Below are positions 6,920 to 13,866 of a DNA stretch of 64,000 nucleotides, one piece after another. The position numbers and the translations under genes were made by a program. The stretch is from TK10-74A sp965263065 (GTDB lineage: Bacteria > Chloroflexota > Dehalococcoidia > Bin125). The notes beneath the pieces are model-generated. The model worked only from the letters and a program-made list of their open reading frames with translations. It had not been told where the DNA came from and ran no database searches. Every line of letters starts with the position of its first letter. The stretch's first letter is position 1. The stretch lies in contig CBDHGH010000003.1 of the NCBI GenBank assembly GCA_965263065.1, forward strand, positions 1,736,001 to 1,800,000. The letters are read 5' to 3'.

Positions 6920-7279
6920 ATGACGACGCCACAGATCGAGACCTCCCGCGATTCGGCCGCCGACCTGCTGGAGCAGGCGCGGACCGAGCTCGCCGGCGGC
7001 GGCGTGCGCCAGGCGTCGGAGAAGGGCTGGGGGGCGGCGGCGCAGTCGGTCAAGGCCATCGCGGAGGCCCGCGACTGGGAGCATCGCAACCATGCGGCCC
7101 TGTTCCGGGCCGCCTCTCAACTCGCGGCGGAAGCCGGCGATGACGATATCCATCGCTGGTTTCACACTGCCAGCAGCCTGCACGTCAACTTCTACGAGGA
7201 TTGGCTGGACGCTGCCGCCGTGCGGGTGGGTCTGCAGGACGTCGAGCGGCTGGTGCGTCGCCTGTCGCTGATTGCGTGA
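6920..7279 (+). CDS. PaREP1-like (HEPN-type) protein, copy 1 of 3
   Basis: A 119-residue helical protein of PaREP1/HEPN type. The signature is RQASEKGWGAAAQSVKAIAE (residues about 35-54), an H/aromatic turn RDWEHRNH and, near the C terminus, SSLHVNFYEDW. Two relatives sit in this window at 22861 and 34646. HEPN proteins are often RNases or substrate-recruiting halves of two-gene toxin systems. Here the stop codon shares a base with the start of an antitoxin-like gene (TGATG at 7277-7281), so it is the upstream half of a coupled pair. That supports a toxin-like role but does not prove it. Confidence 0.8.
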   Translation: MTTPQIETSRDSAADLLEQARTELAGGGVRQASEKGWGAAAQSVKAIAEARDWEHRNHAALFRAASQLAAEAGDDDIHRWFHTASSLHVNFYEDWLDAAAVRVGLQDVERLVRRLSLIA

Positions 7280-7530
7280 TGAGCGACACCGTCAACCGCT
7301 TCCCGCCCGGCTGGGACGAAGCGCGGGTGCGCGACCTCATCGAGCACTACGAGTCGCAGACGGAGGACGAGGCGGTGGCGGAGGACGAGGCGGCGTTCGA
7401 GGACACGTCGCAGACGGTGATGCTGATCCCCAATGAGCTGGTTCCCGGCGATGGGGGCGCTCCAGACGCCGCCCCCTACGCCGGGCTCCAGAGGAAGCCG
7501 CAGCCGCCCAGCCGGCCGTCGCAGCGATAG
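7279..7530 (+). CDS. Second copy of the antitoxin-like gene, with a replaced C terminus
   Basis: An 83-residue product whose first ~57 residues nearly match the protein at 6487 (MSDTVNRFPPGWDEARV, acidic middle, IPNELVP). After LVP the sequence switches to a Pro/Gln/Arg-rich tail (GDGGAPDAAPYAGLQRKPQ) that shows no similarity to copy 1. That tail is read antisense through the end of the small zinc-ribbon gene at 7476. The start ATG shares one base with the stop of the PaREP1-like gene. The gene may be functional with a truncated module, or a recent duplicate losing its end; the intact coupling favours expression. Confidence 0.62.
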   Translation: MSDTVNRFPPGWDEARVRDLIEHYESQTEDEAVAEDEAAFEDTSQTVMLIPNELVPGDGGAPDAAPYAGLQRKPQPPSRPSQR

Positions 7531-7637
7531 ACCGCGTTGAACGACCCGTAGTCCGGCCGGTCGAGCAGCAGCCCGCTCTGCAGGTTGCAGCGCGGGCAGA
7601 CCGGCGTTGCGGTCATCGAGGGGTGCGTGGTGGTCAT
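7476..7637 (-). CDS. Small zinc-ribbon protein (53 residues) in the phage packaging cluster
   Basis: Short protein with two cysteine knuckles: CPRC at residues 14-17 and CDGRLGGC at residues 39-46, separated by 21 residues, then GFLWSPA. It looks like a zinc ribbon of the kind often encoded near terminase genes. ATG at 7635-7637. It reads in the same direction as TerL, 56 bases behind it, so it belongs to the phage transcription unit. Its last 55 bases overlap the tail of the plus-strand antitoxin-like copy. Function unknown; nucleic-acid or protein binding is likely from the fold. Confidence 0.68.
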   Translation of the reverse strand: MTTTHPSMTATPVCPRCNLQSGLLLDRPDYGSFNAVYRCDGRLGGCGFLWSPA

Positions 7638-7693
7638 GTGGTGGCTCCGTTCTCAGCAGCAAGGGCCCGATATCGCGGGCGCGGCATCGTGGG

Positions 7694-9136
7694 CTAGTAG
7701 ATCCCCGGGCTGCGCGCGCCGTCTTCGTAGGCGGCCCAGGCCAGGGCCAGCGAGTCGGCGAGGTCGGGGCTGACGCCGCGGCCGCCCCCCGCGTCGCCGT
7801 CGCGCGCGCGTTTCCGCACCCGGCGGCGACCGTCGCTGCCCAGCGAGTAGCGCACGCCGGCGAGCTGGCCCGCCAGTGCGTCGAACGTGGGCAGGCCGGG
7901 CGCGATGCGCAGATCTCCCTGCTCGATCGCGATCGCCAGGCGGCTGTACATCTCGGCGGCGCGGTTCACGTAGTGCGCCGCGTCCTCGGCGGTGGCGCCG
8001 AAGTTCACCGCCAGCGGCGCGATGGCCTGCTCGCACAGCCGGTCCGTGACGCCGCCGCCCAGGCCCGTGTCGTCGACCGCGACGGCCATGCCCGGCCGCG
8101 CCCGCAGCGCCTCGACGACCCTGCCGGCGGTCTCCATCAGCGACAGCCCGCGCCGCTCTTCCTGGCGCACCAGGCGCCCGTCCTCGATCCAGCTGAAGGC
8201 CGTGGCGTCGTCGCCGAAGCGCGCCACGTCGACGCCCAGCGCCGCCCGCGCCGGCGACGCCGGCGCGGCGGCGGCGGGCGCGATGTCCGCGGCCGCGGCG
8301 GCGTCGAGCGCGCTGCGCGAGAACAGGCTGTCGGCCGCTTGGCGCGGGAACTCCGCCAGCACCCGCGACCGATAGAGGTTGCTGCCCTCGCCCCACAGCG
8401 CCCGGCGCTGGCGCACCCACTCGGGCGAGACCAGGTAGTCGCGCTGCGGCTGGCCGGGCTGGAAGTTGGGCGTGTCGAAGGCCGAGATGCGGAAGCTGCG
8501 ATAGGCCTCCGCCTGGCTGTGGAAGGCGTCGAAGAAGGGGCCGTCGGGCTTGGTCGGGTTGCCGATCATGAGCAGTCGCGTGCGGCCCGACGCCAGCACA
8601 CCCTCGATGCCCGCGAAGACGTTGGGCGGCACCGCGCCCGGCTCGTCGACGACGACCAGCACGTGCGGCGCGTGGAAGCCCTGGAAGCGCTCGGCGTTGT
8701 CGGTGCTCAGGCCCAGGCCGTACCAGCGCCCGCCCAGGCGCAATTCGGTGTCGAGCAGCGACCCGCCCAGCGGGTGCCGCGCCCCCGCGACCAGCCCCTG
8801 AATCGAGCGCCAGAGGACGTAGCGGACCTGCCGGAACGTCGGCGCCGTGGTCAGCACGACGGCGCCCGGGCGGGTGTAGAGGAACCAGCACACGCAGACG
8901 GCCGCGACCATCGTCTTGCCCGCCGCGTGGCACGACCGCACGGCGACGCGGGCGTGGTCGCGCACCGCCCGCGCGATCTCGCGCTGCTGCGCCCACAGGT
9001 CGACGTCCAGCACCTCGCGGGCGAAGAGCGCCGGGTCGCGGCCCCAGCGCCGCGCGTGGGCCTGCATCGCCGCGTCCAGGCCCGGCGGCGCCGGCGGGGC
9101 GCTACGCCTCGGTCGGGGACGCGTCGTCACGGTCAT
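7694..9136 (-). CDS. Phage terminase large subunit
   Basis: Packaging motor of 480 residues: N-terminal ATPase and C-terminal nuclease. The Walker A-type motif SCHAAGKT is at residues 68-75, Walker B VLVVVDEP at about 159-166, and coupling motif GNPTKPDG follows. The nuclease half begins ALGVDVARFGDD (first catalytic Asp), with VDDTGLGGGV later and PDLADSLALAWAAY at the end, the expected late Asp. The predicted start overlaps TerS by 35 bases; a somewhat later start is possible but the Walker region is unaffected. It anchors the phage module: upstream is TerS, downstream a zinc ribbon, then unrelated cargo before the portal. Confidence 0.93.
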   Translation of the reverse strand: MTVTTRPRPRRSAPPAPPGLDAAMQAHARRWGRDPALFAREVLDVDLWAQQREIARAVRDHARVAVRSCHAAGKTMVAAVCVCWFLYTRPGAVVLTTAPTFRQVRYVLWRSIQGLVAGARHPLGGSLLDTELRLGGRWYGLGLSTDNAERFQGFHAPHVLVVVDEPGAVPPNVFAGIEGVLASGRTRLLMIGNPTKPDGPFFDAFHSQAEAYRSFRISAFDTPNFQPGQPQRDYLVSPEWVRQRRALWGEGSNLYRSRVLAEFPRQAADSLFSRSALDAAAAADIAPAAAAPASPARAALGVDVARFGDDATAFSWIEDGRLVRQEERRGLSLMETAGRVVEALRARPGMAVAVDDTGLGGGVTDRLCEQAIAPLAVNFGATAEDAAHYVNRAAEMYSRLAIAIEQGDLRIAPGLPTFDALAGQLAGVRYSLGSDGRRRVRKRARDGDAGGGRGVSPDLADSLALAWAAYEDGARSPGIY

Positions 9137-9656
9137 CCGCCCAGCCCTCGCCGTCGCCGTCGCCGTCCGCGTTGGGCTCCGCCGGGCCCGCCTCCGTCTC
9201 CGCCTCGACCAGCGCCTCCGGCTCGTCCAGGTAGTCCGTGCCCAGCTCGGCGAAGATGTCGCGCACCGTCAGCTGCCCCTGCTCGACGTCCTTCTCGTCG
9301 GCGTTGCGCAGCGATTCCCCCGTGCGGATGGTCTCCAGCAGCGCCCGCGCCGCCGCCGGCACGGACTTGTCGTCGCCCTCCTCCATCCGCCGCTCGATCA
9401 CCTTCCACAGCGACGCTTGGGTCTGCGCACAGAGGTCGAAGGTGCGCGCCCGCTCTCTCGCCCGCTCCCGGCGGAACTGGTCCGTCTGCAGCGCCCGCAC
9501 CCGCTCCAGGTCGTCCTTCACGCCCCGCCGCGAGCGACCCATGGACTCCGCGATCTCGTCCACCGTGTATCCGCGCCGCGCGCGCTCCTCGACCAGCGTC
9601 AGCCGCTCCTTGAGTTTTCCCGTCCAGTCTCGTTGTAGAACATGTGTTCGTGTCAT
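9102..9656 (-). CDS. Putative phage terminase small subunit
   Basis: A 184-residue protein directly upstream of TerL. Residues about 12-50 form a resolvase-like helix-turn-helix (KERLTLVEERARRGYTVDE, then ESMGRSRRGVKDDL) as in small terminases that recognise packaging sites. A charged helical middle and a very acidic tail (Glu/Asp/Gly-rich) follow, which can contact TerL. The ATG at 9654-9656 (MTRTHVLQRDW) is preferred over an upstream in-frame start because the HTH then sits near the N terminus. Position next to TerL is the main evidence; sequence similarity among small terminases is weak. Confidence 0.75.
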   Translation of the reverse strand: MTRTHVLQRDWTGKLKERLTLVEERARRGYTVDEIAESMGRSRRGVKDDLERVRALQTDQFRRERARERARTFDLCAQTQASLWKVIERRMEEGDDKSVPAAARALLETIRTGESLRNADEKDVEQGQLTVRDIFAELGTDYLDEPEALVEAETEAGPAEPNADGDGDGEGWADDRDDASPTEA

Positions 9657-9768
9657 GCAGCGGATCGTAGCACGCGATTCGCGTATCTGTGAAGTGCGAT
9701 CAGGCACCCACACGCGACGGGAGGCCGCCCCATGGCAGCCCCCGACACACTCGACGGGGTGGGGGAGG

Positions 9769-10404
9769 CTACGCGCCTTGCAGCAGCGCCACCATCTCGT
9801 CGACCGACGCGTGGCGCCAGTCGTCCCATTCGTCCGAGGTCTGCAGGTTCTTGTAGCGCTGGCGCAGGCGGGCGCGCATCTCGTCCTCGCTCTCGCCCTC
9901 CTGGCGCGTGAACTCCTTGCCGATCGCCGAGATCGTCTCCTCGGCCAGGCGCGGCCGCTCGATCCAACGCGCGACCTCCTCGAAGCCGTCCGCCGTGTAG
10001 AACACGACCACCGGGATCGACTCGAACTGCTGGCCGTCCTTGACGTTCGGGAACTCGGCCATCATGTCCTGGTGGTCGTCGCGCTGGAAGATGCGCAGCT
10101 CCCAGCCCGCCGCCGCGCACATCGCCGCGACGACCGGCAACCCGCGATAGACGTCCGGGCACCAGTCCTCGCCCAGGACCATGACCTTGTGGGCCGGCAG
10201 CGCCCGCAGCGCCGCCGCCTGCTCGGGCTTCAGCGCGTACTGCTCGATGTTGCGCGTGAAGCGCGCGGAGTTGTCCGAGCGTGCGCCGCCGTAGGGGCCG
10301 GGCCGGCCCAGGTTCTCCTCGGAACCGATGTAGGACAGGTAGGTGTCCCAGTCGTGCCCCTGCGCGAAGCGCTCCATCGTGACGACGCTGCTGGTGGTGG
10401 TCAT
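9769..10404 (-). CDS. Thioredoxin-fold protein (WCPDV site)
   Basis: A 211-residue cytoplasmic protein with a thioredoxin fold: KVMVLGEDWCPDVYRGLPVV, where WCPDV replaces the usual WCGPC, so there is only one active-site cysteine. The cis-Pro strand ESIPVVVFYTADGFE follows at the expected distance. Proteins of this type are annotated as thioredoxin family; with a single Cys it may act in thiol relay rather than as a disulfide reductase. Start ATG at 10402-10404 with GGAG about nine bases ahead. It lies between the phage genes and two tandem membrane proteins and reads the same way as the phage genes, but looks host-derived. Confidence 0.82.
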   Translation of the reverse strand: MTTTSSVVTMERFAQGHDWDTYLSYIGSEENLGRPGPYGGARSDNSARFTRNIEQYALKPEQAAALRALPAHKVMVLGEDWCPDVYRGLPVVAAMCAAAGWELRIFQRDDHQDMMAEFPNVKDGQQFESIPVVVFYTADGFEEVARWIERPRLAEETISAIGKEFTRQEGESEDEMRARLRQRYKNLQTSDEWDDWRHASVDEMVALLQGA

Positions 10405-10485
10405 GGCGTTCTCCTGCCGTTTGGACTCGCGCGCCCGGCGGGCGCGCCCGTGGTGTGCCCCGATGCTAGCAAACGTGGGCGCGTC

Positions 10486-10515
10486 GGGGCGGCTACCATG
10501 TGCGCGAAGGGAGCA
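10486..10515 (+). repeat. Leader repeat ahead of the tandem membrane-protein genes (second copy 10806-10834)
   Basis: The sequence around GGCGGCTACCATGTGCGCGA and the following AGGGAGCA occurs at 10486-10515 and again at 10806-10834 with one or two changes. Each copy lies just before a start codon (10523, 10840) and supplies the AAGGGAGCA ribosome site. This shows that the duplicated unit included the promoter-proximal region. Confidence 0.75.
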
Positions 10516-10522
10516 CCCGACC

Positions 10523-10777
10523 ATGCGAGCCCCACGGATCACCCCATCCGACACGCTCAGCGCCGTGCGGCGCTGGCTCGCCGGCGGCATGACGGAGCCG
10601 GAGGCCGACGCGCTCGTCGATGTGATCGGCGGGCTCTCGACCAAGGAAGACATCCGGCCGCTCGCCACGCGCGAGGATCTCTACCGGGCGCTCATGATCC
10701 AGGCCGGCGTGTTCGCCGCGATCGTCGCCGCCGCCGCCGCCGTCGCCATCGTCGTCGTGCTGCTGCCCCGCCTCTGA
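10523..10777 (+). CDS. Small single-pass membrane protein, tandem copy A
   Basis: An 84-residue protein: MRAPRITPSDTLSAVRRWLA, then GGMTEPEADALVDVIGGLSTKEDIRPLATREDLYRALMIQAG, then one transmembrane helix (FAAIVAAAAAVAIVVVLL) with a short Pro-Arg-Leu tail. The TKEDIRPLATREDL part resembles the coiled lead-in of small CCDC90/DUF1640-like membrane proteins. The gene downstream at 10840 is a shorter relative, and both are preceded by a nearly identical 30-base leader, so they arose by tandem duplication. Function unknown. ATG start supported by the matching start of the sister gene. Confidence 0.7.
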   Translation: MRAPRITPSDTLSAVRRWLAGGMTEPEADALVDVIGGLSTKEDIRPLATREDLYRALMIQAGVFAAIVAAAAAVAIVVVLLPRL

Positions 10778-10839
10778 CGGACGCAGCGCCCCCGCGACCA
10801 CTCCCGGGCGGCTACCATGTGCGCCAAGGGAGCAGCAGC

Positions 10840-11040
10840 ATGCGGGCGCCACGCTTCACCCCGTTCGACACACGCTGCGCCTGGCAGCGCTTGCTCGCGG
10901 GCGGCATGACGGCGCCGGAGGCCGGTGCGCTCGTGACCAGGGAGATCCTGCGCGCTGAGCTCTACCGGGCGCTCTTGATCCAGGCCGGCGTGTTCACCGC
11001 CATTGTCGCCGTCATCGTCGCGCTGCTGACCCGCCTGTAA
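10840..11040 (+). CDS. Small single-pass membrane protein, tandem copy B
   Basis: A 66-residue relative of the protein at 10523: MRAPRFTPFDTRCAWQRLLA, GGMTAPEAGALV, then LYRALLIQAGVFTAIVAVIVALL, one transmembrane helix. Compared with copy A it lacks the TKEDIRPL segment, so the loop before the helix is about 18 residues shorter. The start ATG at 10840 matches copy A, and the ribosome site AAGGGAGCA belongs to the repeated leader. Unknown function; the pair could form a membrane complex, but nothing in the sequence shows that. Confidence 0.68.
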   Translation: MRAPRFTPFDTRCAWQRLLAGGMTAPEAGALVTREILRAELYRALLIQAGVFTAIVAVIVALLTRL

Positions 11041-11050
11041 CGCCCCGCGA

Positions 11051-11332
11051 CTACTCCTGCGGCGGGTGCTCCTGGTGACAGGGGCAGGCGCATTCGTCCA
11101 GCGAGTAGCGCAGCACATCCGTGTACGTCAGCTCGGCCAAGCGCTCCGCCAGCCCGTCGGGCAGCGGACTGGGGCCCTCGCCACCGGCGCTGCGCACCGC
11201 CTGAAACGCGTAGCTGGCCATCGCCGCGGCGCGGTCGACCATCTCCGCGATGTCGCTGCGGATCACACCCTCTTCGCCCGCATGCCGTTCGTCCATCAAA
11301 GTTCCGTCCGCTGTTCCTGCCGTCCGAGCCAT
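11051..11332 (-). CDS. Hypothetical protein with C-terminal cysteines
   Basis: A 93-residue protein I do not recognise. The second half is a credible helical domain: IAEMVDRAAAMASYAFQAV, then GLAERLAELTYTDVLRYSL and the ending DECACPCHQEH, which could bind a metal through CxCxxH. The first residues are low complexity. A start twelve codons further in (ATG at 11294-11296, 81 residues) is about as likely because it has a weak GGA site and the upstream part looks less protein-like. It is convergent with the membrane-protein pair, only ten bases from its end, and divergent from the LLM oxidoreductase. Confidence 0.55.
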   Translation of the reverse strand: MARTAGTADGTLMDERHAGEEGVIRSDIAEMVDRAAAMASYAFQAVRSAGGEGPSPLPDGLAERLAELTYTDVLRYSLDECACPCHQEHPPQE

Positions 11333-11462
11333 CGTGCGTGGTTCGCGGCGCGCTGCGCCGGCACGCCCCGATGATACTCGGTGTGCGGCCCTGCGGCGTC
11401 CCGTCTCACCGCCCGAGCGCGCTTGCGGTAACATCCCCGTGCGAAGGAGCGAGGTTCCGGCC

Positions 11463-12368
11463 ATGGCGCACGTAGAACTCGGAGCAGAGATCCCCGCCGT
11501 GCGTTGGGATTACGGCGTCCGGGAACTGCGCGACGTCGCGCAGGCCGCCGAGGCCATCGGCTACGATTTCCTCTTCCTCGGCGACCACGTGGTCTTCGCC
11601 TATACGCTGCCCCACCGGCCGAGCCTCTCGAAGGCCGGCTTCGAGGGGGCCATCCCCCAGCACGAGGCGCTCACCCTGCTCGCCGCCGTCGCCGGCTGGA
11701 CCAGCCGCGTCCGCTTGCAGACCGCCGTCCTCGTCCTGCCCCAGCGCGACCCCATGCTCGTCGCCAAGCAGGCCGCCCAGCTCGACATCCTCAGCGGCGG
11801 ACGGCTGCGGCTCGGCGTCGGGCTGGGCTGGTCGGACTCCGAGTACGCGGCGCTGGGCGCCTCCTTCGCCAACCGGGCCGCCCGCTTCGAGGAGGCGATC
11901 GCGCTGCTGCGCACCTGCTGGCGCGACGAGCCGATCGACTTCGCCGGCGACCACTACCGCGTCGAGCAGATGAGCATGCTGCCGAAGCCCGTCACGCCCG
12001 GCGGTCCGCCCATCCTGATCGGGGCGAAGGCGCCGGCGGCGCTCGATCGGGTCGCGCGCCTCGGCGATGGCTGGTCCGCCCATGCGAGCATCACCCCGGA
12101 GCGCGCGGCGCCCGCCGCCCAGGCGATGCGCGACCGCGTCCGCGCCGCCGGGCGCGACCCCGCCGCCTTCGCCATGCAACTCACCACGTCGCTCGGTCCC
12201 GCCCCCGCCCCCATCGCCGCGGCCCTGTGCGCCTACCGCGCCGCCGGCTTCGACCGCCTGGGCGTGCACCTGCCCGGCGCCGACGCCGTCACCCCCGACG
12301 ACTACATCCGTCGCCTGGAGATGGTCCAGCGCGATGTCTGGCCTCAGGTGCTGGCGGCGGCGAAGTAG
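11463..12368 (+). CDS. LLM-class (F420- or FMN-dependent) oxidoreductase
   Basis: A 301-residue flavin or F420 enzyme of the luciferase-like monooxygenase fold. Family landmarks: DFLFLGDHVVF after the first strand, a switch from ALTLLAAVAGWTSRVRLQTAV to VLVLPQRDPMLVAKQAAQLD, then LSGGRLRLGVGLGW and FEEAIALLRTCW with PPILIGA later. These are the hallmarks of F420-type members annotated TIGR03619-like. Substrate unknown. ATG at 11463 follows a GAAGGAGCGAGG ribosome site. Its last 25 bases overlap the convergent gene 12344-12589. F420-type LLM enzymes are plentiful in some Chloroflexota, which supports the host guess. Confidence 0.88.
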   Translation: MAHVELGAEIPAVRWDYGVRELRDVAQAAEAIGYDFLFLGDHVVFAYTLPHRPSLSKAGFEGAIPQHEALTLLAAVAGWTSRVRLQTAVLVLPQRDPMLVAKQAAQLDILSGGRLRLGVGLGWSDSEYAALGASFANRAARFEEAIALLRTCWRDEPIDFAGDHYRVEQMSMLPKPVTPGGPPILIGAKAPAALDRVARLGDGWSAHASITPERAAPAAQAMRDRVRAAGRDPAAFAMQLTTSLGPAPAPIAAALCAYRAAGFDRLGVHLPGADAVTPDDYIRRLEMVQRDVWPQVLAAAK

Positions 12369-12589
12369 CTCTCGACCATCTCGCGGGGCGTCTTGAAGTA
12401 GCGGGCGTGCGTGCGCTCGATGTCGGCGCGGCAGTCGGCGCTCAGCAGCACGACCTCGACGTGGTCGGGCTTGGCGAACTCCTGGGCGTCGCAGTCGGCG
12501 ATCGCCTGGGCCTCCTCCTCGTCGCTGTACTCACGGATCGAAAGCAACTGCCCGGCGGGGCGGTCGTAGTGGATGAGGAAGTGCTTCAC
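12344..12589 (-). CDS. Small hypothetical protein
   Basis: An 81-residue protein: FLIHYDRPAGQLLSIREY, then a helical acidic segment EEEAQAIADCDAQEFA, VEVVLLSADCRADIERTH and RYFKTPREMVESYF. It looks like a compact alpha/beta domain with a ferredoxin-like order of strands, but I know no named family. The GTG at 12587-12589 is selected because AAGGAG sits eight bases before it; an upstream frame extension lacks protein character. It is convergent with the LLM oxidoreductase and overlaps its end by 25 bases. Confidence 0.6.
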   Translation of the reverse strand: MKHFLIHYDRPAGQLLSIREYSDEEEAQAIADCDAQEFAKPDHVEVVLLSADCRADIERTHARYFKTPREMVESYFAAAST

Positions 12590-12749
12590 TCTGAACGCTC
12601 CTTCGATGGCTCCAGCGCCTCGATGATCGCTTGGACGATGGTCCGGTAGCGATCCGTTGCCGACCGTGTTCACCAGAGCGTATCGCGACGCACGATGCGA
12701 TGTCTGTTCGGTTGACAAGCAGAACGGATGTTCTCTAGCCTCCCGACCG

Positions 12750-12938
12750 ATGACGCCCTGCGACTTCTGCCCCCAACCCGCCGAGCGACGCCTGTGGGCC
12801 CGCCGCTGGCCCGTCCTCGACGGACGGCGGCGCCGCGACGACGTCCGGGACGTGCGCCTCGCCCTCTGCGGCGACCACTTGCGCCAGCGCATCTCCGGCG
12901 GCGCGCTGCTGATCAAGCAGGGCTGGGCCTATGACTAG
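12750..12938 (+). CDS. Small cysteine-containing protein (62 residues)
   Basis: Short protein beginning MTPCDFCPQPAERRLWARRW and ending LALCGDHLRQRISGGALLIKQGW. CDFC near the start and CGDH near the end make a plausible zinc knuckle (C-x2-C...C-x2-H). The ATG at 12750 is preferred to an upstream in-frame start because the family-like CxxC then sits at the N terminus. It is convergent with the frameshifted zinc-ribbon gene at 12949; both are probably small nucleic-acid or protein binding modules. Function unknown. Confidence 0.55.
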   Translation: MTPCDFCPQPAERRLWARRWPVLDGRRRRDDVRDVRLALCGDHLRQRISGGALLIKQGWAYD

Positions 12939-12948
12939 CCGTGCGCCG

Positions 12949-13271
12949 TCAGGCGGCCCCGGTGGCTCTGGCCCGAACGGCATTGGCCCCCAGGGAGTTG
13001 GACAGCGCCTCGGCCCAGCGCGCGACATCGTCCCGCGCCGCCGCGTCGGCGGTCGGCGCGGCTGCGGGCTCGTCCTCGAAGATGGGGCCCAGCGTGCCGA
13101 GCGCGTCGTTGAAGTCGAACCAGTCGCTGAGGCAGGGAAGCGGCGCTCGGCGCCGCAGCGCCGGCACGACGCCGGATAGCCCCCCTCCGAGGGCAGCGAC
13201 GCTACGAGCCAGTGGTGGATGCAGGCCGCAGCGGCGACGGCGGGCGGGGGCGGAACGATGGCATTGAGCAC
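12949..13271 (-). pseudogene. Zinc-ribbon gene broken by a frameshift
   Basis: From a GTG at 13269-13271 (with GAGGTG ahead of it) one frame reads a small protein with CIHHWLVA and SCRRCGAERRFP, the C-HHW...CxxCG..R.F pattern of a known small zinc-ribbon family. At about 13131-13146 that frame turns to Ser/Thr/Arg nonsense. The neighbouring frame continues sensibly with CLSDWFDFNDALGTLGPIF and ends at 12949. Joining the two by a one-base shift gives one protein of about 107 residues. It is either a real lesion or a sequencing/assembly error. It is divergent from the XRE/ImmA operon, with which such ribbons often travel. Confidence 0.65.
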
Positions 13272-13340
13272 GGGACACCTCAAGGGGTGGTCCACCGTGC
13301 GTCGATGGGATCCGGATGGGCGCGAGCGGTCGTGCGAGTC

Positions 13341-13369
13341 TTGCAGTTCGCGATGCGCGGGTGTATGGT
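13341..13369 (+). promoter_or_regulatory. Promoter of the second XRE-ImmA operon
   Basis: TTGCAG (13341-13346) and TATGGT (13364-13369) are separated by exactly 17 bases and lie 65 bases ahead of the HTH start at 13435, which has GAGGTGA as ribosome site. The boxes are clear against the GC-rich background. Confidence 0.6.
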
Positions 13370-13434
13370 AACATTCGCAGGACAGGGGCGCAACGTCCCC
13401 CGGCCCGCCCCACGCAGCGAGGTGACAGCACACC

Positions 13435-13866
13435 ATGCCCGACTCCACCCCCCACTCCATGCCCGCCGACGGCGAGCCCGCAGCCCGGGCCGATGTCGGC
13501 GAGCGCCTGCGGCGCGTCCGGCTCGAGGCCGGACTAACCCAGGAGCAGCTGGCCGTCAAGGTGGGCCGCCGCAAGAACTGGCTCTCCGACATCGAGCGCG
13601 GCCGCCGCGGCATCGACGTCCACACCCTGCAGCGCGTCGCCGACCTGATGGGTCACAGCATTGAGTTCTTCACCAACCCCGGCTTCCGCCGCAAGCGCCG
13701 CGAGGAGATGCTGCGCCCCGTCACCCGCGAGGATTGGCGCCTCATCTACGCCGACGAGCCCGAGCGCGCCGCCGCCCACGCCTCGCTGGATGCGGCATTC
13801 CGTCGCGCGCAGCAGACCCTCGCCGGCGACGCCCCCGCCGACCCCGAGCCCACCGAGCCCGGCTGA
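13435..13866 (+). CDS. XRE-family transcriptional regulator
   Basis: A 143-residue regulator with a typical helix-turn-helix (GERLRRVRLEAGLTQEQLAV, then GRRKNWLSDIERGRRGIDVHTLQRVADLM) at residues about 20-75. A second part of about 60 residues has RPVTREDWRLIYADEPERAA. A Pro-rich end overlaps the next gene. ATG at 13435 follows GAGGTGA by eight bases. Its partner downstream is an ImmA-type peptidase, so this is the second repressor/peptidase pair in the window, unlike the first in sequence and in GC (this one matches the host). It likely represses its own operon. Confidence 0.88.
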   Translation: MPDSTPHSMPADGEPAARADVGERLRRVRLEAGLTQEQLAVKVGRRKNWLSDIERGRRGIDVHTLQRVADLMGHSIEFFTNPGFRRKRREEMLRPVTREDWRLIYADEPERAAAHASLDAAFRRAQQTLAGDAPADPEPTEPG

